NCBI GenBank assembly: GCA_015680685.1
Contig: MNCI01006929.1
Span: 604,377-668,376 of the forward strand
DNA length: 64,000 nt
Reading direction: 5' to 3'
Origin: Gnetum montanum
Lineage: Eukaryota > Streptophyta > Gnetopsida > Gnetales > Gnetaceae
The notes under the pieces are model-generated. The model was not told the DNA's origin. It was given only the letters and a program-made list of their open reading frames with translations, and ran no database searches. The translations under genes and the position numbers were made by a program. This document shows positions 1-11,697 of this stretch, piece after piece. Position 1 is the stretch's first letter. Every line of letters begins with the position of its first letter.

Positions 1-21
1 GGGGTACCTTGTCGCTCATCA
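1..21 (+). repeat. 3' tail of the 5' LTR of element E
   Basis: The first 21 bases end in CTCATCA. They match the end of the 3' LTR of this element at 14241-14261, which contains GGGGTACCTTG followed by CTCATCA. A PBS begins at the next base, so this is the end of a 5' LTR that starts outside the window. Confidence 0.75.
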
Positions 22-40
22 TTGGCATCATTGCTGGGGA
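22..40 (+). promoter_or_regulatory. Primer binding site of element E, tRNA-Asp-like, decayed
   Basis: TTGGCATCATTGCTGGGGA follows the LTR tail directly. It matches the Athila-type site TTGGCGCCGTTGCCGGGGA except for changes that are all C-to-T or G-to-A, mostly at CpG sites. This is the expected decay of methylated DNA. Confidence 0.7.
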
Positions 41-315
41 CCTATTTGTTATTTTGTGCAGTATCTAGGACCCAATGAAAAGTATTTAAATTGTTGGGCT
101 GAACCTAATAGTCATATCTTATTTCACAATTACTATAACAAATTTTCATAGCACACTGTCATTTTTTATTTGCTAATTAAAAATGTCTTCTACTCACAGG
201 AGCAATTTTCTACCCTAGGCTGATAGAGTTAAGCCAACAAAGCCTCAATAGTATCGAATTATATATACTCATCCTGATGAGTATGTGCCAAACTTTACCT
301 TCATCCTATACCAAG
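41..315 (+). other. Leader of element E, no gene seen
   Basis: AT-rich noncoding sequence lies between the PBS of E and the edge of element F. I see no ORF or RNA gene. The last five bases (CCAAG, 311-315) would be the left target-site copy for F, but I did not find a clear matching copy on the right. Confidence 0.5.
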
Positions 316-770
316 TGATGAGCGGCAAGGTACCCCCTATGCTCAACCATACGAATATGAGCGTGTACGTGCAATCCAGTCGAACTCCATGAACAGATTG
401 GTTATGGCACCTAGATAGTTAAACATTGATCATAGTTCACTATCTTTCCACCTAGACTAGTATTTACTTTGTCATTTATGGTTTAGTCCAAAGTGAGGTG
501 TATGATGTGATTCTTAACTAGGCTACTCCTAGAGACAATGGGAAACAATCTTGATTAAGCTAATAGGCAACATAAAGTAAAATCTAATTTAACCTAAGTG
601 TGATGAGCATTCATCCTTAATCATCCGTATGCATCTTAGACCTCATGTACTACTTCTGGAAATTCCAAGCGCACATTACTTGAGCACTACTAATACGCTA
701 CTAGGTTACCAAGTAGTTATACTTAAATATTTGTGATTAACTCGTACTCATTCCACATTAGAAAAATTAC
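316..770 (-). repeat. Shortened 3' LTR of element F
   Basis: On the plus strand this begins TGATGAGCGGCAAGGTACC and tracks 5036-5480 base for base with scattered transitions. Beyond about 770 the similarity to the 5' LTR stops and the 3' noncoding block begins. The U3 part, including any TATA box, is therefore missing from this copy. Confidence 0.65.
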
Positions 771-2960
771 ATAAGCACAACCCCTTTTGATCACATCCTC
801 CTTGGTGACGACAGTCCTGCTTCTAGTCTACTTTTCCCACTACAATCACAAAAAAACCAAGGATTAGTATAAATAGTACATAAATAATGGTTGAGTACCT
901 TGTCTCATCAGTGATTTTATCTAGCCAAGTTGTGATTGTGATAGATTGATTGCTTGATATTATTAGTGGAAGGACTAATCAATGGGTTAAATAAGAGAAC
1001 CAATCCATATAATTCAGAAAGAGCTTGACACAAGGAGTAGTGGAAATAGGTTATTCACAACAATAAAAAGGAATTCATTATAAATAGTTGTGAAGGTGCT
1101 TACAATTTGGATGACATGGATGGGGTAAATAAAAAGAAATTGATTGTAACAATGTCTAAGTGTAAAGAACTTAACTTAACCAAACCAAATGGTATGCAAG
1201 TGGGTTCTCCCCAAAGTAGGCATAGGCCTTTTATGCCCTTGCATAAATTCAAACCAAGGAGTCCATGAGTTCCATTGATGATTAATGATTACAAAAATTT
1301 AAGTGAAAAAACCCAAAAGTAACTAATTGAGAAACCTGACACATCAAACTAGACAACGAATCAAAATAAGAAACCCGCAATCAGGTGAGATATGGAAATC
1401 ATAGATGGATGATAGAGAAAGTGAAATGGAGTTCCCAATTATGGTCACATACAGCCTCTTGTGAAGTGTGTGATTAATTGACTTGGTAGGATCCTTCCTT
1501 AGTCCAAATCAAAACCAACCACTTTCAGTGACTTCGCATTGATATTCTAAGGCAAGTCTATCCCCTGAAACACAAGAATGCTCCCAAAAAATAGCCATCG
1601 TTCCAAATTGGAGTGAAGATTAGGAAGTGAGAAAGGGCCTTAGTTAGAGGAGACAAGGCAAGTCTCATAACTAGTGCTTGTAGCCCTTTCATTTGTTCTA
1701 AAGGTTGTGCTTTGAATTCCCATGTTGTTGTTTTTTTTCTTGAATGGGAACCAAACCATGTAAAGGCCCATGTATTTTTTTTGCATTTATTTTGTCCAAG
1801 GGGTGTGCTTTGAATCCTCATCTCTCTCTCTCTCTCTCTCTTTTTGTGATGAGGACCACACCATGCAAGGACTTATTTGACTTCCTATTATGAAATGACG
1901 CAAAATGGTGAGAAGCTTATGAGAACATTCCTACACACAAGAAAATAGAAAAGCACAAAGAATACCGCATTCCTTTGAAGCCATACCCTGTCCAAACCTT
2001 TGATTCCTTCCTAATTCCAAAAACTACACAAAAAACCAATTTATTATAGTTACATTAATGGAGATGAGACTGTACGCTTCCAAAACAAGGAAAACCATAT
2101 AGCATGTGGATGGGTGGATGATGTGGACTCATTGCTTGTTACATGAAAATAAACCATGTCCCATTTGTTAGTAACAACATTCAAAGTCAGAAACCATACA
2201 TCAACAATCAAATTAGAAATGAAATATACCACCATCGAGTAGCACATTACCATTGTACCTAGTACCTTATTAGCAAAAAGAGTATAGAATTATACCAAAC
2301 ATATGAAAATATAAAATAAATTGAAAGAGTATCTAAGAAATATTAAATATACTAATGATGGTATAAAACAAAAATGTAGAAAAGATCAATAATCCTGAAA
2401 AATAAAAAGGTGTAAAACAAAGAATATGAAAACAAAAAGTTTTAAAACCAAAAATGTGTAAAACAAAAAGTTAAAATACACTTAAAAATCCTAGAAATTA
2501 GAATGGGGGTTGACCCCCATGACTAAACATTTGGTCATGGCTAAGATTAATAAGTGGATGAATAGGATCTATGCATGTTTGAAATGTTAGGGATTCGTCA
2601 TGCCCCAGCCACTAGGTTTCTATTGGTGGTATGGTGACTAAGTAGAGAAATTTTTGTTCACATACTTGATTATAGAAAGCATAGTGGGGCAGGTTAAATG
2701 ATGTGTGTACATTATAAGGGAAATATGACCCACTATGACACCCTTGACTAGATGGAAATATGCATGGATCTATGTGTCCCTTCACATTAGTGAATTCATT
2801 GGATGTTGGAGTGTGAGGTGGAGGCCTAGATAAGGTGATAGGAGGAATTGAGTTTGAAGAGGAAGGTGCATCATAGTATTGGGCTTGTGCTAAGTCGGAG
2901 GATGCAGTGGTTTCAAAACCATGCTATCTCTTTCTATAGCCATGCCTAAAGAAAGGATGC
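771..2960 (-). other. 3' noncoding block of element F
   Basis: This is about 2.2 kb without a coding region. Read on the minus strand, it matches the 3' noncoding block of E (about 11.7-13.1 kb, plus strand) and that of D. An example is the stretch around 1205-1250, with CCCCAAAGTAGGCATAGGCC, which mirrors 12620-12655. It includes a (CT)n microsatellite at about 1822-1842 and A-rich simple sequence at 2340-2480. The short ORFs here are chance. Confidence 0.6.
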
Positions 2961-4901
2961 TTTCAACGTTGTGGAGGACTCCCACTGTTATTGACAGTAG
3001 CAACACAAGTAATGTTCATGGGTTGGTGTTGTGGTGCAAAACCTTTCGGTACTATTGGTGGTGATGTAGAAGGAGGTAAAGGATGAGAGCATTGAGAGTA
3101 AGGAGAAGTATGAGGAATAAGAGGTGGTGATCTCATAGGAGAGGACATGGGTTGATGATACTCGAGAGAGTGATAACGATGAGGTGAAGTAGAGGATGTT
3201 GATCTAGTTGGACAAATAGGATGTTAAACGTGATAAGCACTTGGTTTCGGATGGTATGAAGGGTGTGGCCAGTTTGGCGATGGCCTCCCCCACGACTGGG
3301 GGTTTTGCCATAGCGATTGAGCACAATATTAAGGCTAGTAAGAATTTTCCCATGGATAATACAATGAGTCATGGGATTGTCCATAAAGTTATGGAATAGG
3401 AATGTGTCCAACCATGTACTTCTGTATGAAATCTAGATGTAAAATTCTTTCCCAATGCTCATGTAGATATGAAAATATTGGGCATTAACCTTTTGGGTGA
3501 TCATATAGGCAAACATTGCATTGAGACTTTTGTTTTGTAGTGAGCCCTATTCTCATTTTCATCGGCCCTTCTTTCCAATAATTGAATGGTATTCTACCCT
3601 ATTTCTAGGTTTATTATCCTCTGTTTATTTTGGTCATCAAAATTAACTTACATCTATCTCCCCCTAATAATATCTACATATTCTCTACTTTTTTCATGTA
3701 CTGACTCTGTCATCTTGTTGATCTTTGCCTCAATTTCATCTAGTGATTTTAGTATTGGAAAAGGTAGAAATGGTTTCACCTCCTTGAGGTGACTTGATTT
3801 CTCCTCTTTACGATTATGGACCTTTGTTACTTTAAGAGTTTGATCTTGTTGAGATTTTTCAACATTCTCCCATTTGGCTATTTCTCCTTCTTCTTTTTCT
3901 ACCCACTCAATAAGCTCATGGAATTGATGGGTTCATAGTTCATATAGTTGACCTAGGGCATACATCCCTAGGATCTCCCTTGTTTCATTACAAAGCCCAT
4001 CCATGATGTGATACATTAGCCTTTCCTTAGAGATCCCATGACCTAGGAATTTTTTTAACAAAGAGTAATATCTTTCTAAGGCCATGTCCAAGGGTTCATG
4101 TTACCCTTGTTTCCACTCTTGGATTTGTCTCCTCAAGGCTGACACTCTTGCATAGGTTTGATATCTTCCATTGAAGAGGTTTACCATTATCAGCCGACAA
4201 CAAATTGATTTTGTCTTTAAAGACTTGTACCATATTTTTTCTTGGCCAACAAGTGTCATAGGAAAGAGCTTCAGTCTTTGCCACTCATTATCAATATTTT
4301 TCCATGCACAAGCATCATAGAAGACTTGTACATGATGTTGTAGATCTAAATCATAGCCTCTTGAAAACTTGAAAAAGTTGTTTAAATCAAGCCTAGGTAG
4401 ATGGCTTTCCTTATGATGCTTGTGAGATATTCGAATGGCCTCTTGTATATGCATTAGGCTCTTAGTGGCCAACATGGGTTCATCGTCACTAAGTAGGTCA
4501 TGAGTTTGTGAGTTGGGACGATGTTGTCTATGTTCATGTTGGCATTCGTGATTTTGCCCATGGGTTCAATTCTTATTTATATGCCGATCCCTTGAGTAAT
4601 AGTCATCCATGTTGTAACCCAATGTTGAAAGAGCAGAGAAAGAGAGGGAACTAAAAAGCTTGTCATTACTTTTGCTACCCATTGAGAAGGTCCTAGGTCT
4701 TATGGGCCCCCTCATTCTATGGGATATCCCATCTTCACTAGAGTTGTTTGAGTTGGATAAAAAAAGTCCTTGAGTATTGTTGGGGTGTTTATGAACATAT
4801 GAAACTCTTACATAAGATTGAGTACTCCAAACGTCTTCATTGGTTATCCAATGAATTGCCTCCCTAGATCTTGTGTTATCATTGTATTTTGAAAGAGACA
4901 T
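2960..4901 (-). pseudogene. Athila-like gag remnant of element F
   Basis: The minus strand encodes pieces of an Athila-type capsid. A segment at 4475-4101 contains NNFFKFSRGYDLDLQHHVQ and NEWQRLKLFPMTL, matching the capsid of E near 7020-7150. A following segment resembles the RYQTY...LRRQIQEWKQG part of the E and D gag proteins. Near 3500 a zinc-knuckle remnant reads CNVCLYDHPK. Frameshifts break the frame at least between 4566 and 4475 and again below 4101. The first ATG at 4901 follows the PBS by about 115 bases, which makes it a reasonable original start. The product would have been the structural Gag protein of the particle; it is not functional now. Confidence 0.65.
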
Positions 4902-5016
4902 TATTGTGAATTGTGTGTGACTTAATTGAATTTAATTTCTTTAACTAAAATATATATTATTAATACCTTGTTACAATGATCTTATATGATATAACTAATC
5001 TAGATAACTAGCACTG

Positions 5017-5035
5017 TCCCTAGAAATGGAGCTAA
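5017..5035 (-). promoter_or_regulatory. Decayed primer binding site of element F
   Basis: Read on the minus strand immediately after the LTR end, TTAGCTCCATTTCTAGGGA aligns with the Athila-type site TTGGCGCCGTTGCCGGGGA. The differences are mostly transitions. It fixes both the orientation of F and the inner edge of its 5' LTR. Confidence 0.6.
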
Positions 5036-6178
5036 TGATGAGAGGTAAGGTACCCCTACGCTCAACTATATGAATATGAGCATGTACGCGTGATCTGGTT
5101 GAACACCATGGACAGACTAGTTTTGGCACCTAGACAGTTATACGTTAATCACAGTTTGCTATCTTCCCACCTAGACTAGTATTTGCTTTTTCACATATGG
5201 TTTAGTCTAGAGTGAGGTGTATGATGTGATTCTAAACTAGGCTACTCCTAGAGACAATGGGAAACAATCTTAATTAAGCTAATAGGCAACATAAAGTAAA
5301 ATCTAAGTTAGCCTATGTGCAATGAGCATTTGTCCTTAATCATCCATACGCATCTTGGACCTCGTGTACTACTTCTGGGAATTCCAAGCACACATTACTT
5401 GAGCACTACTAAATATGCTACTGGGTTACTAAGTAGTTACACTTAAATGTTTGTGATTATGTCATACTCATTCCATGTTACCAACAGGAAGTGTAAATGA
5501 CAATAAAGGAAATATTAATTAGATAGACAATAATAAATAATCAATAATTAAAGTAAATAAAAGCTAAGTAAATAAAAATAAAAGTGAGAGTAATTGATTG
5601 CTAAGTAGACTATGGTCTAATCTAGCCTAACACAAGTAACCATTCCCACTTCCCAAACAGATCTTGAACTTCATGCAAACACTACTAGGCTGTCAAATGC
5701 TAATCGTTTCTAAGCTACCAATTGGCATACGTATGTTCAAAGGGGTCGTGCTTGTGTAATTTAATTAATTTTCTTAATCAATCAAAATGAATTGCTACAC
5801 TAATAACATGAACGTAAAGTGCATAAAATAAAATAAATATGTAATAGAATAAAATAAAATAAATGCATAAGAAAAAAAATCTCAAGTGCTACAAGGATGA
5901 ATCAAAGAGCTTATCTTTATTGCCAACACAATGGTGTGCTTAGGTATATCAATGATTGAATAAAGATTCATTCATACTTAGACCTCCTATTATAGGTACT
6001 TGAAAAATATTCTAACTTTCAAATAGATAGACTACAAGAGTTTTTCTATTAACTGCTAAAAACATGCTCCCAATTGTATGCTTGGGCACTGTATTTATTG
6101 ACTCAAGAGTAACCTGGGAATAACTGCTCTAATAATTAGAATAACTACTCTAATAATTAGAGTAACCACTTCATCGCA
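5036..6178 (-). repeat. 5' LTR of element F
   Basis: The inner edge is sharp: TGATGAGAGG on the plus strand, CTCATCA as the LTR end on the minus strand. The region shares blocks with the LTR of E (13398-14261) and the LTR of D (15696-16467), including the CCTAACACAAGTAACCATT-like block near 5630. A TATA-like AATAAATAC on the minus strand lies near 6090-6100. The outer edge near 6178 is an estimate. Confidence 0.6.
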
Positions 6179-6424
6179 AAGATGAACAATTGCAGTGGTG
6201 TGACATGGAGGGAAAAATTTTGTTGCTGCTTAATCGTGTTGCTCTTGCAATGCTCTATCAAATGCTTCCATGATGTGGTCTTCAAGACTACCATGGGAGT
6301 ATATTGTGGAAGATGTTAATGCTAGGGATTACCATCCCACTGAAGCATAATTTTTGTAGGATCAATAGATAGAGTAGCACTACGAATTTTCAAAGTGAAA
6401 AGGACTTAACAATTCTCCATTCTT
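6179..6424 (+). other. Second part of the leader of element E, no gene seen
   Basis: About 250 bases between the estimated right edge of F and the start of recognisable gag sequence. I see nothing coding. It is probably the rest of the untranslated leader of E. Confidence 0.4.
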
Positions 6425-8576
6425 ATTATACCAACAAGCTAGTGGGGAACCCTTCTCTAGGGGTTTTCCATTCAATGAAACTCCTCTCTTTGACTTCATT
6501 GATGAAGGTCAAAATTAGAATCTGCACCCCATAGTTCACAATCAAGATTCTAGTAATAAGGGATCCAATGACAATGAAGGATCCAAAGGGGAAAATCAAA
6601 ATAGGGATGTCGACATGAAGCACAATCATGATCATGGTCATGATCACTGAAGAGGTGGTAGTAGGCATTGTGATGATGCTAATTCTCCTTCCTCTTACCC
6701 TTCATCATCATATTCTTCTTCTAGCTTTGATCATGATGGCAGAAGGTGAGACCATGATGGAGGTGATCAAAATGAACAAAATGATCAATGGGACCAAGAT
6801 AACCAAAGGAATCATCGGGATAGGAAAGATCAAGGGCACAAATGTTCAAGAGAGGCACATCACCATGAATGAAAGGGTAGTAGGGAGCATCGTAGGTACC
6901 ATGATCAAGGCCTCAATGAGCCTCTATTCACTACCCAAAGTATGCTTAACATCACAAAGGCAGTCAAAATTCCAACAAGGCATGTGAAAGATAGTCGGAT
7001 CAAATGAATAGACATGAACAATATTCCTCGATTTAAAGGAGGATACAACTCTAATATGCAGAATCATCTTCAACATTTTCAAAATGCATGTGCCTTGAAA
7101 ACCATAGATAATGAGTGGCAAAAATTGAAGTTGCTTCCAAGGACACTCATCAAAGAGGTAGAGAACTAGTACCGTTCCTTAGAGTTACAAGCTATCAAAT
7201 AATGAAGTACCATGCTTGAGATGTTATGATAAGTATCAAACATACTCCAAAGTGTCCAACTTAAGGAAGCAAATTCAAGGGCAGAAACAAGGAACACATG
7301 AACCCTTAGATGCCACTATTGGCCAATACTATGCCTTGATGCACAAATGCCCTCGCCATGGTTATTCTCAATTGGTTCAACTTCACCACATTGTAGATAG
7401 GATTCATAATGAAATGAGGAAAACCCTTCGTGTCTGTGCCCAATGGCAGCCATTATAACTAAGCACCCATTAGATACAAAGATTAATAGAGAAGGCATTT
7501 AAAGAGGAGGGTGAGGTAAGAAAAAGAGAAAGTGTAAAGGAGTACAATCATTATCCTTCCATTCACAAGAGGGAGGTTCGATTTTGCGATAGTGAGGACA
7601 AGTCCATATTTGATAAATAGGTGCATAAGAAAGCCTTTCCACTTTAACAATTCCAATCTAAACTTACGTCCAAGGTTGATCAATTAAGGGACTCCATGGA
7701 TAGTAGATTTCAAGCTATCCTAAAATCACTAAAGAGTCGAGAGAACAAGGTAGTGACCATGAGCTCAGGAGGCGCAAGGAAGCTAAACGTACATATTACA
7801 AAGGTAAAGGAAACATTGTTGTAATAGAAGAGGTTGTGGATAGTGAATCAGATAATGATCACGGGTGTGACATCTGTTAATACGAACATCCTAAGGGATG
7901 TTGCCTTGTTGTGTCACATTTGCAGGAATTTGGGATGTATGCCTTACATTCACAACTTACACAAAGGCAAACATCCAAAAGGTTACTATATCTTCAAGAT
8001 AATCTCAATTAGTTCTAATAAAAACAACCATATTATCTAAGTGGAGCTCCACTACAACTGTATGAATAGTATCAACAATGGTAGCAACCACAATCATAGG
8101 TGTTGGCACCACCAAGACAATAGTACCCTTACCAATAGCCTGATCCATATGGTTATCATGTGTAGCAACCCATGTCTTTACGTGATTCTTCTAGTCACGT
8201 TTCTAATTTCCAACCTCACTACCACCCTTTAGATTATTATCGAGCTCATTCACCACATGAAAGAAGAGATACCACCTCTTATACTTATCTTCCTCCTATC
8301 CCTACATATACTCTCCTCTAGTTGCATAGCTACTACCTACTCCACCAATGCAGGGTGAACTGCTCACTCAACCACAATAACGTAATGCTACGAGGGTTGT
8401 TAATTTGCAAACTAATCATCAATTGGAGGGGTCAAATTCTTGATCAAAGAAGAGACCTTTCTTTTGATCCCATAGTCCACCTAAGCCTTCACCTACACCT
8501 ACGGTTGACAATCCTACTCTTGCCTCTTCCTCCATATCAAATTCCTTTGAGTTTCCTTCAAACCAAACTCTACTAA
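6425..8576 (+). pseudogene. Athila-like gag pseudogene of element E
   Basis: Several plus-strand frames together show an Athila-type Gag. A Gly/Asp/His-rich stretch near 6620-6860 is followed by a capsid block with PRFKGGYNSNMQNHLQHFQN at about 7025-7085 and EWQKLKLLPRTL at about 7114-7150. The segment at 7216-7458 contains DKYQTYSKVSNLRKQIQG. A zinc-knuckle remnant, CDIC-stop-YEHPKGCC, is near 7868-7905. Stops are frequent, for example after HGHDH and inside the knuckle, so no Gag can be made. The equivalent pieces in D and F are in the same order. After the knuckle, 8040-8576 is low-complexity linker with no domain I recognise. Confidence 0.65.
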
Positions 8577-8579
8577 GGA

Positions 8580-9085
8580 TCCATACCATAATTCTTACTC
8601 ACACCATATTTGATTGGATCCATGTAGGAAACCTTTCCATGAAATTAGCTAATCCTGGAAGTCCTGTGATTTATTTGCAAATTGTTGGGAACGAACTGTG
8701 CAAGGCTCTTCTCGATTCAAGTTCTAGTGTTAATTTGATTTCTCATGAGATGTACACTACCTAGAACCTACCTCCTCTTAAGAAGAGTAACATAAGATTA
8801 GAATTGGTAGACCAATACATCACTATTCCATTGGGACTGGTAGAAAACATTATGACCACTATTTGTAGGTGGTCTTATCATGCTGATTTCCTAGTAATCT
8901 AAGTGAAGAACTACAAAGGGGACTTCCCAATCATAATGGAAAGGGCATGGCTAAGCACTGTCAATGCAAGAATGGGCATCACAGATCTTTCCCTAGAAAT
9001 ATCAAAGAAAAATGCATTCAGAAAGATCAAGAAGAAGAGAGTTCCATGCATCGTGTACAATAATACATGGTGCAATTGTGTGTAA
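8580..9085 (+). pseudogene. Athila-like protease (PR) pseudogene of element E
   Basis: The frame reads through GSPVIYLQIVGNE, LLDSSSSVNLIS and GLVENIMTTICRW, then DFPIIMERAWLSTV. This is the usual course of an Athila retropepsin: active-site loop, flap region, then the I-I-x-x-R-A-W/F-L helix. The active site expected as D-[LT]-G-A reads D-S-S-S here, so the glycine needed for activity is gone. There are also in-frame stops (for example after EMYTT). The product would have cut the Gag-Pol polyprotein. The homologous minus-strand copy is at 18363-19421 in element D. Confidence 0.65.
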
Positions 9086-9587
9086 AAACTCTAGGCCATC
9101 AACCAAGCATATATCTCTGAATGTAAATAGTGTGTGCAAAAAGTAGAAATTCAAAGGTGTCTATATGCAGTAGCCACAAAACAAGAGGGCATCCAATGGT
9201 TGACCTCTAATTTAGAAAGTAGCACACTTTGCATAGAACCAACTAATAGCCTGACATGTGTGTATGTCACTAGCATAAATGAACTTGAGCAAGTTCATCA
9301 CCAACTCTTTGATGATACAAAGGATGATACTCTGTAGGAAGAGTTGGAAATTCCTAACAAATTCAAAAAAGAGCCCCTTGAGCTGAAAACATTAATGGCT
9401 AGAATGGAATATGCATTTTTGAAAAATGGAAAGCTAATTATAATGAATGCAAAACTTGCTCTAGAATAGAAAAATAATGCTGTTGAAAGTAGTGGAAATA
9501 TGGTTAACAAATTTTTCTTGGTCATATCTTGAACTCATAGGGATTGATCCTAAGATATGTTAGCATCGCATCTACACTGACCTGGAC

Positions 9588-10852
9588 ATGAAGCCAAAAC
9601 AACAGCCACAAAGAAGGTTCAACCCTAAATTGAAGCAAATCATCAAGGAGGAAATTGAACAACTCCTCAAGAAGGGGTTCATCTATCCCATTATGGATAG
9701 CGAGTGGGTTAGCCCACTTGTAATTGTGTCAAAGAAAGATGGTAAGTGGTGGATCTACATCAATTTTAGGCTACTAAACATGGAAACATTTAAGAATCAC
9801 TTTCCATTATCATTTTTTGACTAGGTGCTCAACACAATATCTAGGAATTGGTACTACAGTTTTCTTGATGGTTATAGTGGCTATAACAAAATTCAAATTG
9901 CACTAGAAGACCAAGCAAAGAAAACATTCATAAGTCCCTAGGGTACTTTCACATATCGCAAGATGTTTCTTGGTCTATGTAATGCTCCTACCACATTCCA
10001 ACACTTGGTTCTAAACATTTTTCAATAGCAGATCAATAGTGGTGTGGAAGTCTTCATGGATGACTTCTCCACCTATGGAGCTACATTTGAGCAAGCCCTA
10101 AACCACCTTAAGGAAGTGTTGAAATGGTGTGTTGAAACTAACTTGTGGCTCAATTGAAAGAAAAGTCACTTAATGGTCCAAGATGACATTGTATTGGGGC
10201 ATAGAATCTCACAAGCAAGAATTGAGGTGGATCTTGAAAAAATAAGGGTCATCCAAGGAATAACCTACCAATAAGAAATAGTTAAGATGTTTGGTCATTC
10301 CTTGGACATACTGGCTACTCTTGGAAATTCATAGAGAATTTCTCGAAGATCACAAAATCATTGGTTGAGCTAACAAAGAAAGATGTTCCCTTTGTCTGGA
10401 CTGTAGAATGTGAGAAAGCATTCTATCAACTAAAAGAAAAGCTTGTAGAAACTCCAATCCTACAAGCACCCAACTAGTTGAGACCATTTCAAATTATGAC
10501 ACATACATAAATTTATGCCTTGGGAGCAGTGCTAAAACAATTAGATGACAAGAAATGATCATACTATATTCATTGTGCCAACTGAAGCATTTTGGATGCA
10601 TAACTGGACTACACCACTATAGAAAAAGAATTTATGGCAGTGGTGTTTGCTCTAGAGAAGTTCAAGAATTATGTGCTTCGATACAAGGTGTTTGTGCACA
10701 CAAACCACAGTGCCATCTTCTTCTTGATGAACAAGCTAATGGTGAGCCCACGTATCATATAGTGGGTGGTGATCTTGCAAGAATTTGATCTTACAATGGT
10801 AGATCACAAGGGCACTGAGAATGTGGTTGCTAATCACTTGTCTTGGTTGTGA
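9588..10852 (+). pseudogene. Reverse transcriptase and RNaseH pseudogene of element E
   Basis: The RT is recognisable from PKLKQIIKEEIEQLLKKGFI, through SPLVIVSKKDG (about 9710-9745) and YSFLDGYSGYNKIQIA (about 9850-9900), to the catalytic box FMDDFS (about 10055-10072). This is a normal gypsy order. The connection region is shifted and stop-ridden. RNaseH is recovered near 10640-10850 as FALEKFKNYVLRYKVFVHTNHSAI... and ends with HKGTENVVANHLSWL, which contains the ADxLS-like C-terminal helix. At least eight stops and several frameshifts are present. It once made cDNA from the element RNA; it is inactive now. Confidence 0.75.
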
Positions 10853-11094
10853 TGGGATGATAAAGAGGAAGAAAGCCCACTCTTTAACATGTTTCCTGAT
10901 GAGCTCCTCTTTGTTGGGGCTATAACGAAACAAATGCCCAATGAGCCAAAATGGTATGATGGCATTCTCACCTATCTTCTCACTCAAGATATGCCACAAG
11001 GGTTGGACCACCGGAAGAAATAGTAGTTTCTTCACTAGGTAAAGAACTTCATGAAAATCAACAGACACCTCTACAAGGTTTGTGCCAATGACCT

Positions 11095-11697
11095 AGATCG
11101 TTGGTTTGTCATTGATGCTTAGTAACTGCGCATTTTTCAAGATGCTCATGAAGGTCATTGTGGAGTACACTATGCTGGGAGATGCATGGCCTTTAAAATC
11201 CTAATGGCAAGGTACTACTGGCCAATACTCTCTAAGGATACTCACCATGTCATCCACTTTTGTGAATGATACCAACGAGATGGTGGAATGACTACTTGAT
11301 TGGAGGAACCTCAAAAATGGATTTAACCACTAGAACTATTTGACATTTGGGGCATTGGCTTCATGGATCCCTTCATGTCCATGTTAAATGGAAAGGCATA
11401 CATCATAGTCACTATTGACTATTGTACAAAATGGGTAGAAGCATCAGCCATCATCAACTATACATCCTCTACTACTGCTTGGTTTTTACAACAAAATGTT
11501 GTAAATAGGTTTGGTGTGCCACATGCATTAATTTCTTATAATGGAACTCATTTTACAGGCACTACTTTTCGAAAGCTCATGCAACACTTGGGGGTTGAAC
11601 ATAAACTCACAACACCTTACCATCCCTAAGCTAACAGTCAACCTGAGATTACCAATAGGGAAATCACAAGGATACTAGTTTGTTGTTTGAGTGTTTG
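11095..11697 (+). pseudogene. Truncated integrase pseudogene of element E
   Basis: The zinc-binding part is visible (DAHEGHCGVHYAG..., then HFCE-stop-YQ), followed by the catalytic core. The core starts with WGIGFMDPF where WGIDFMGPF is expected, so the first catalytic Asp is lost. The second, expected in a SDNGTHF-type motif, reads SYNGTHF and is also lost. The sequence continues through HKLTTPYHP and NREITRIL and then stops near 11697. The C-terminal half and the env-like region seen in full Athila elements are absent. Confidence 0.75.

Larger units (their letters stand above)
316..6178 (-). mobile_element. Element F: non-autonomous Athila-like LTR element lacking pol
   Basis: This minus-strand element lies in the leader of E. 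Reading leftwards it has a 5' LTR (5036 to about 6178), a decayed PBS (5017-5035), a gag remnant (from 4901), a 3' noncoding block shared with E and D, and a shortened 3' LTR (316 to about 770). No PR, RT, RNaseH or INT is recognisable between the gag remnant and the 3' block, so it is a large internal-deletion derivative. The right edge is placed by comparing LTR starts and is good to some tens of bases only. Confidence 0.65.

Noticed and set aside
760-810. Possible small inversion of LTR sequence at the edge of the 3' LTR of F
   Set aside because: A 30-base match to the reverse strand of the LTR near 5740-5780 is weak. The neighbouring sequence aligns better with the 3' noncoding block of E near 12975-13070.
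6628-6987. 119-codon plus-strand ORF rich in Met and Ile
   Set aside because: It is an out-of-frame reading of the Asp/His-rich part of the gag of E. The aligned frame is the one with HNHDHGHDH.
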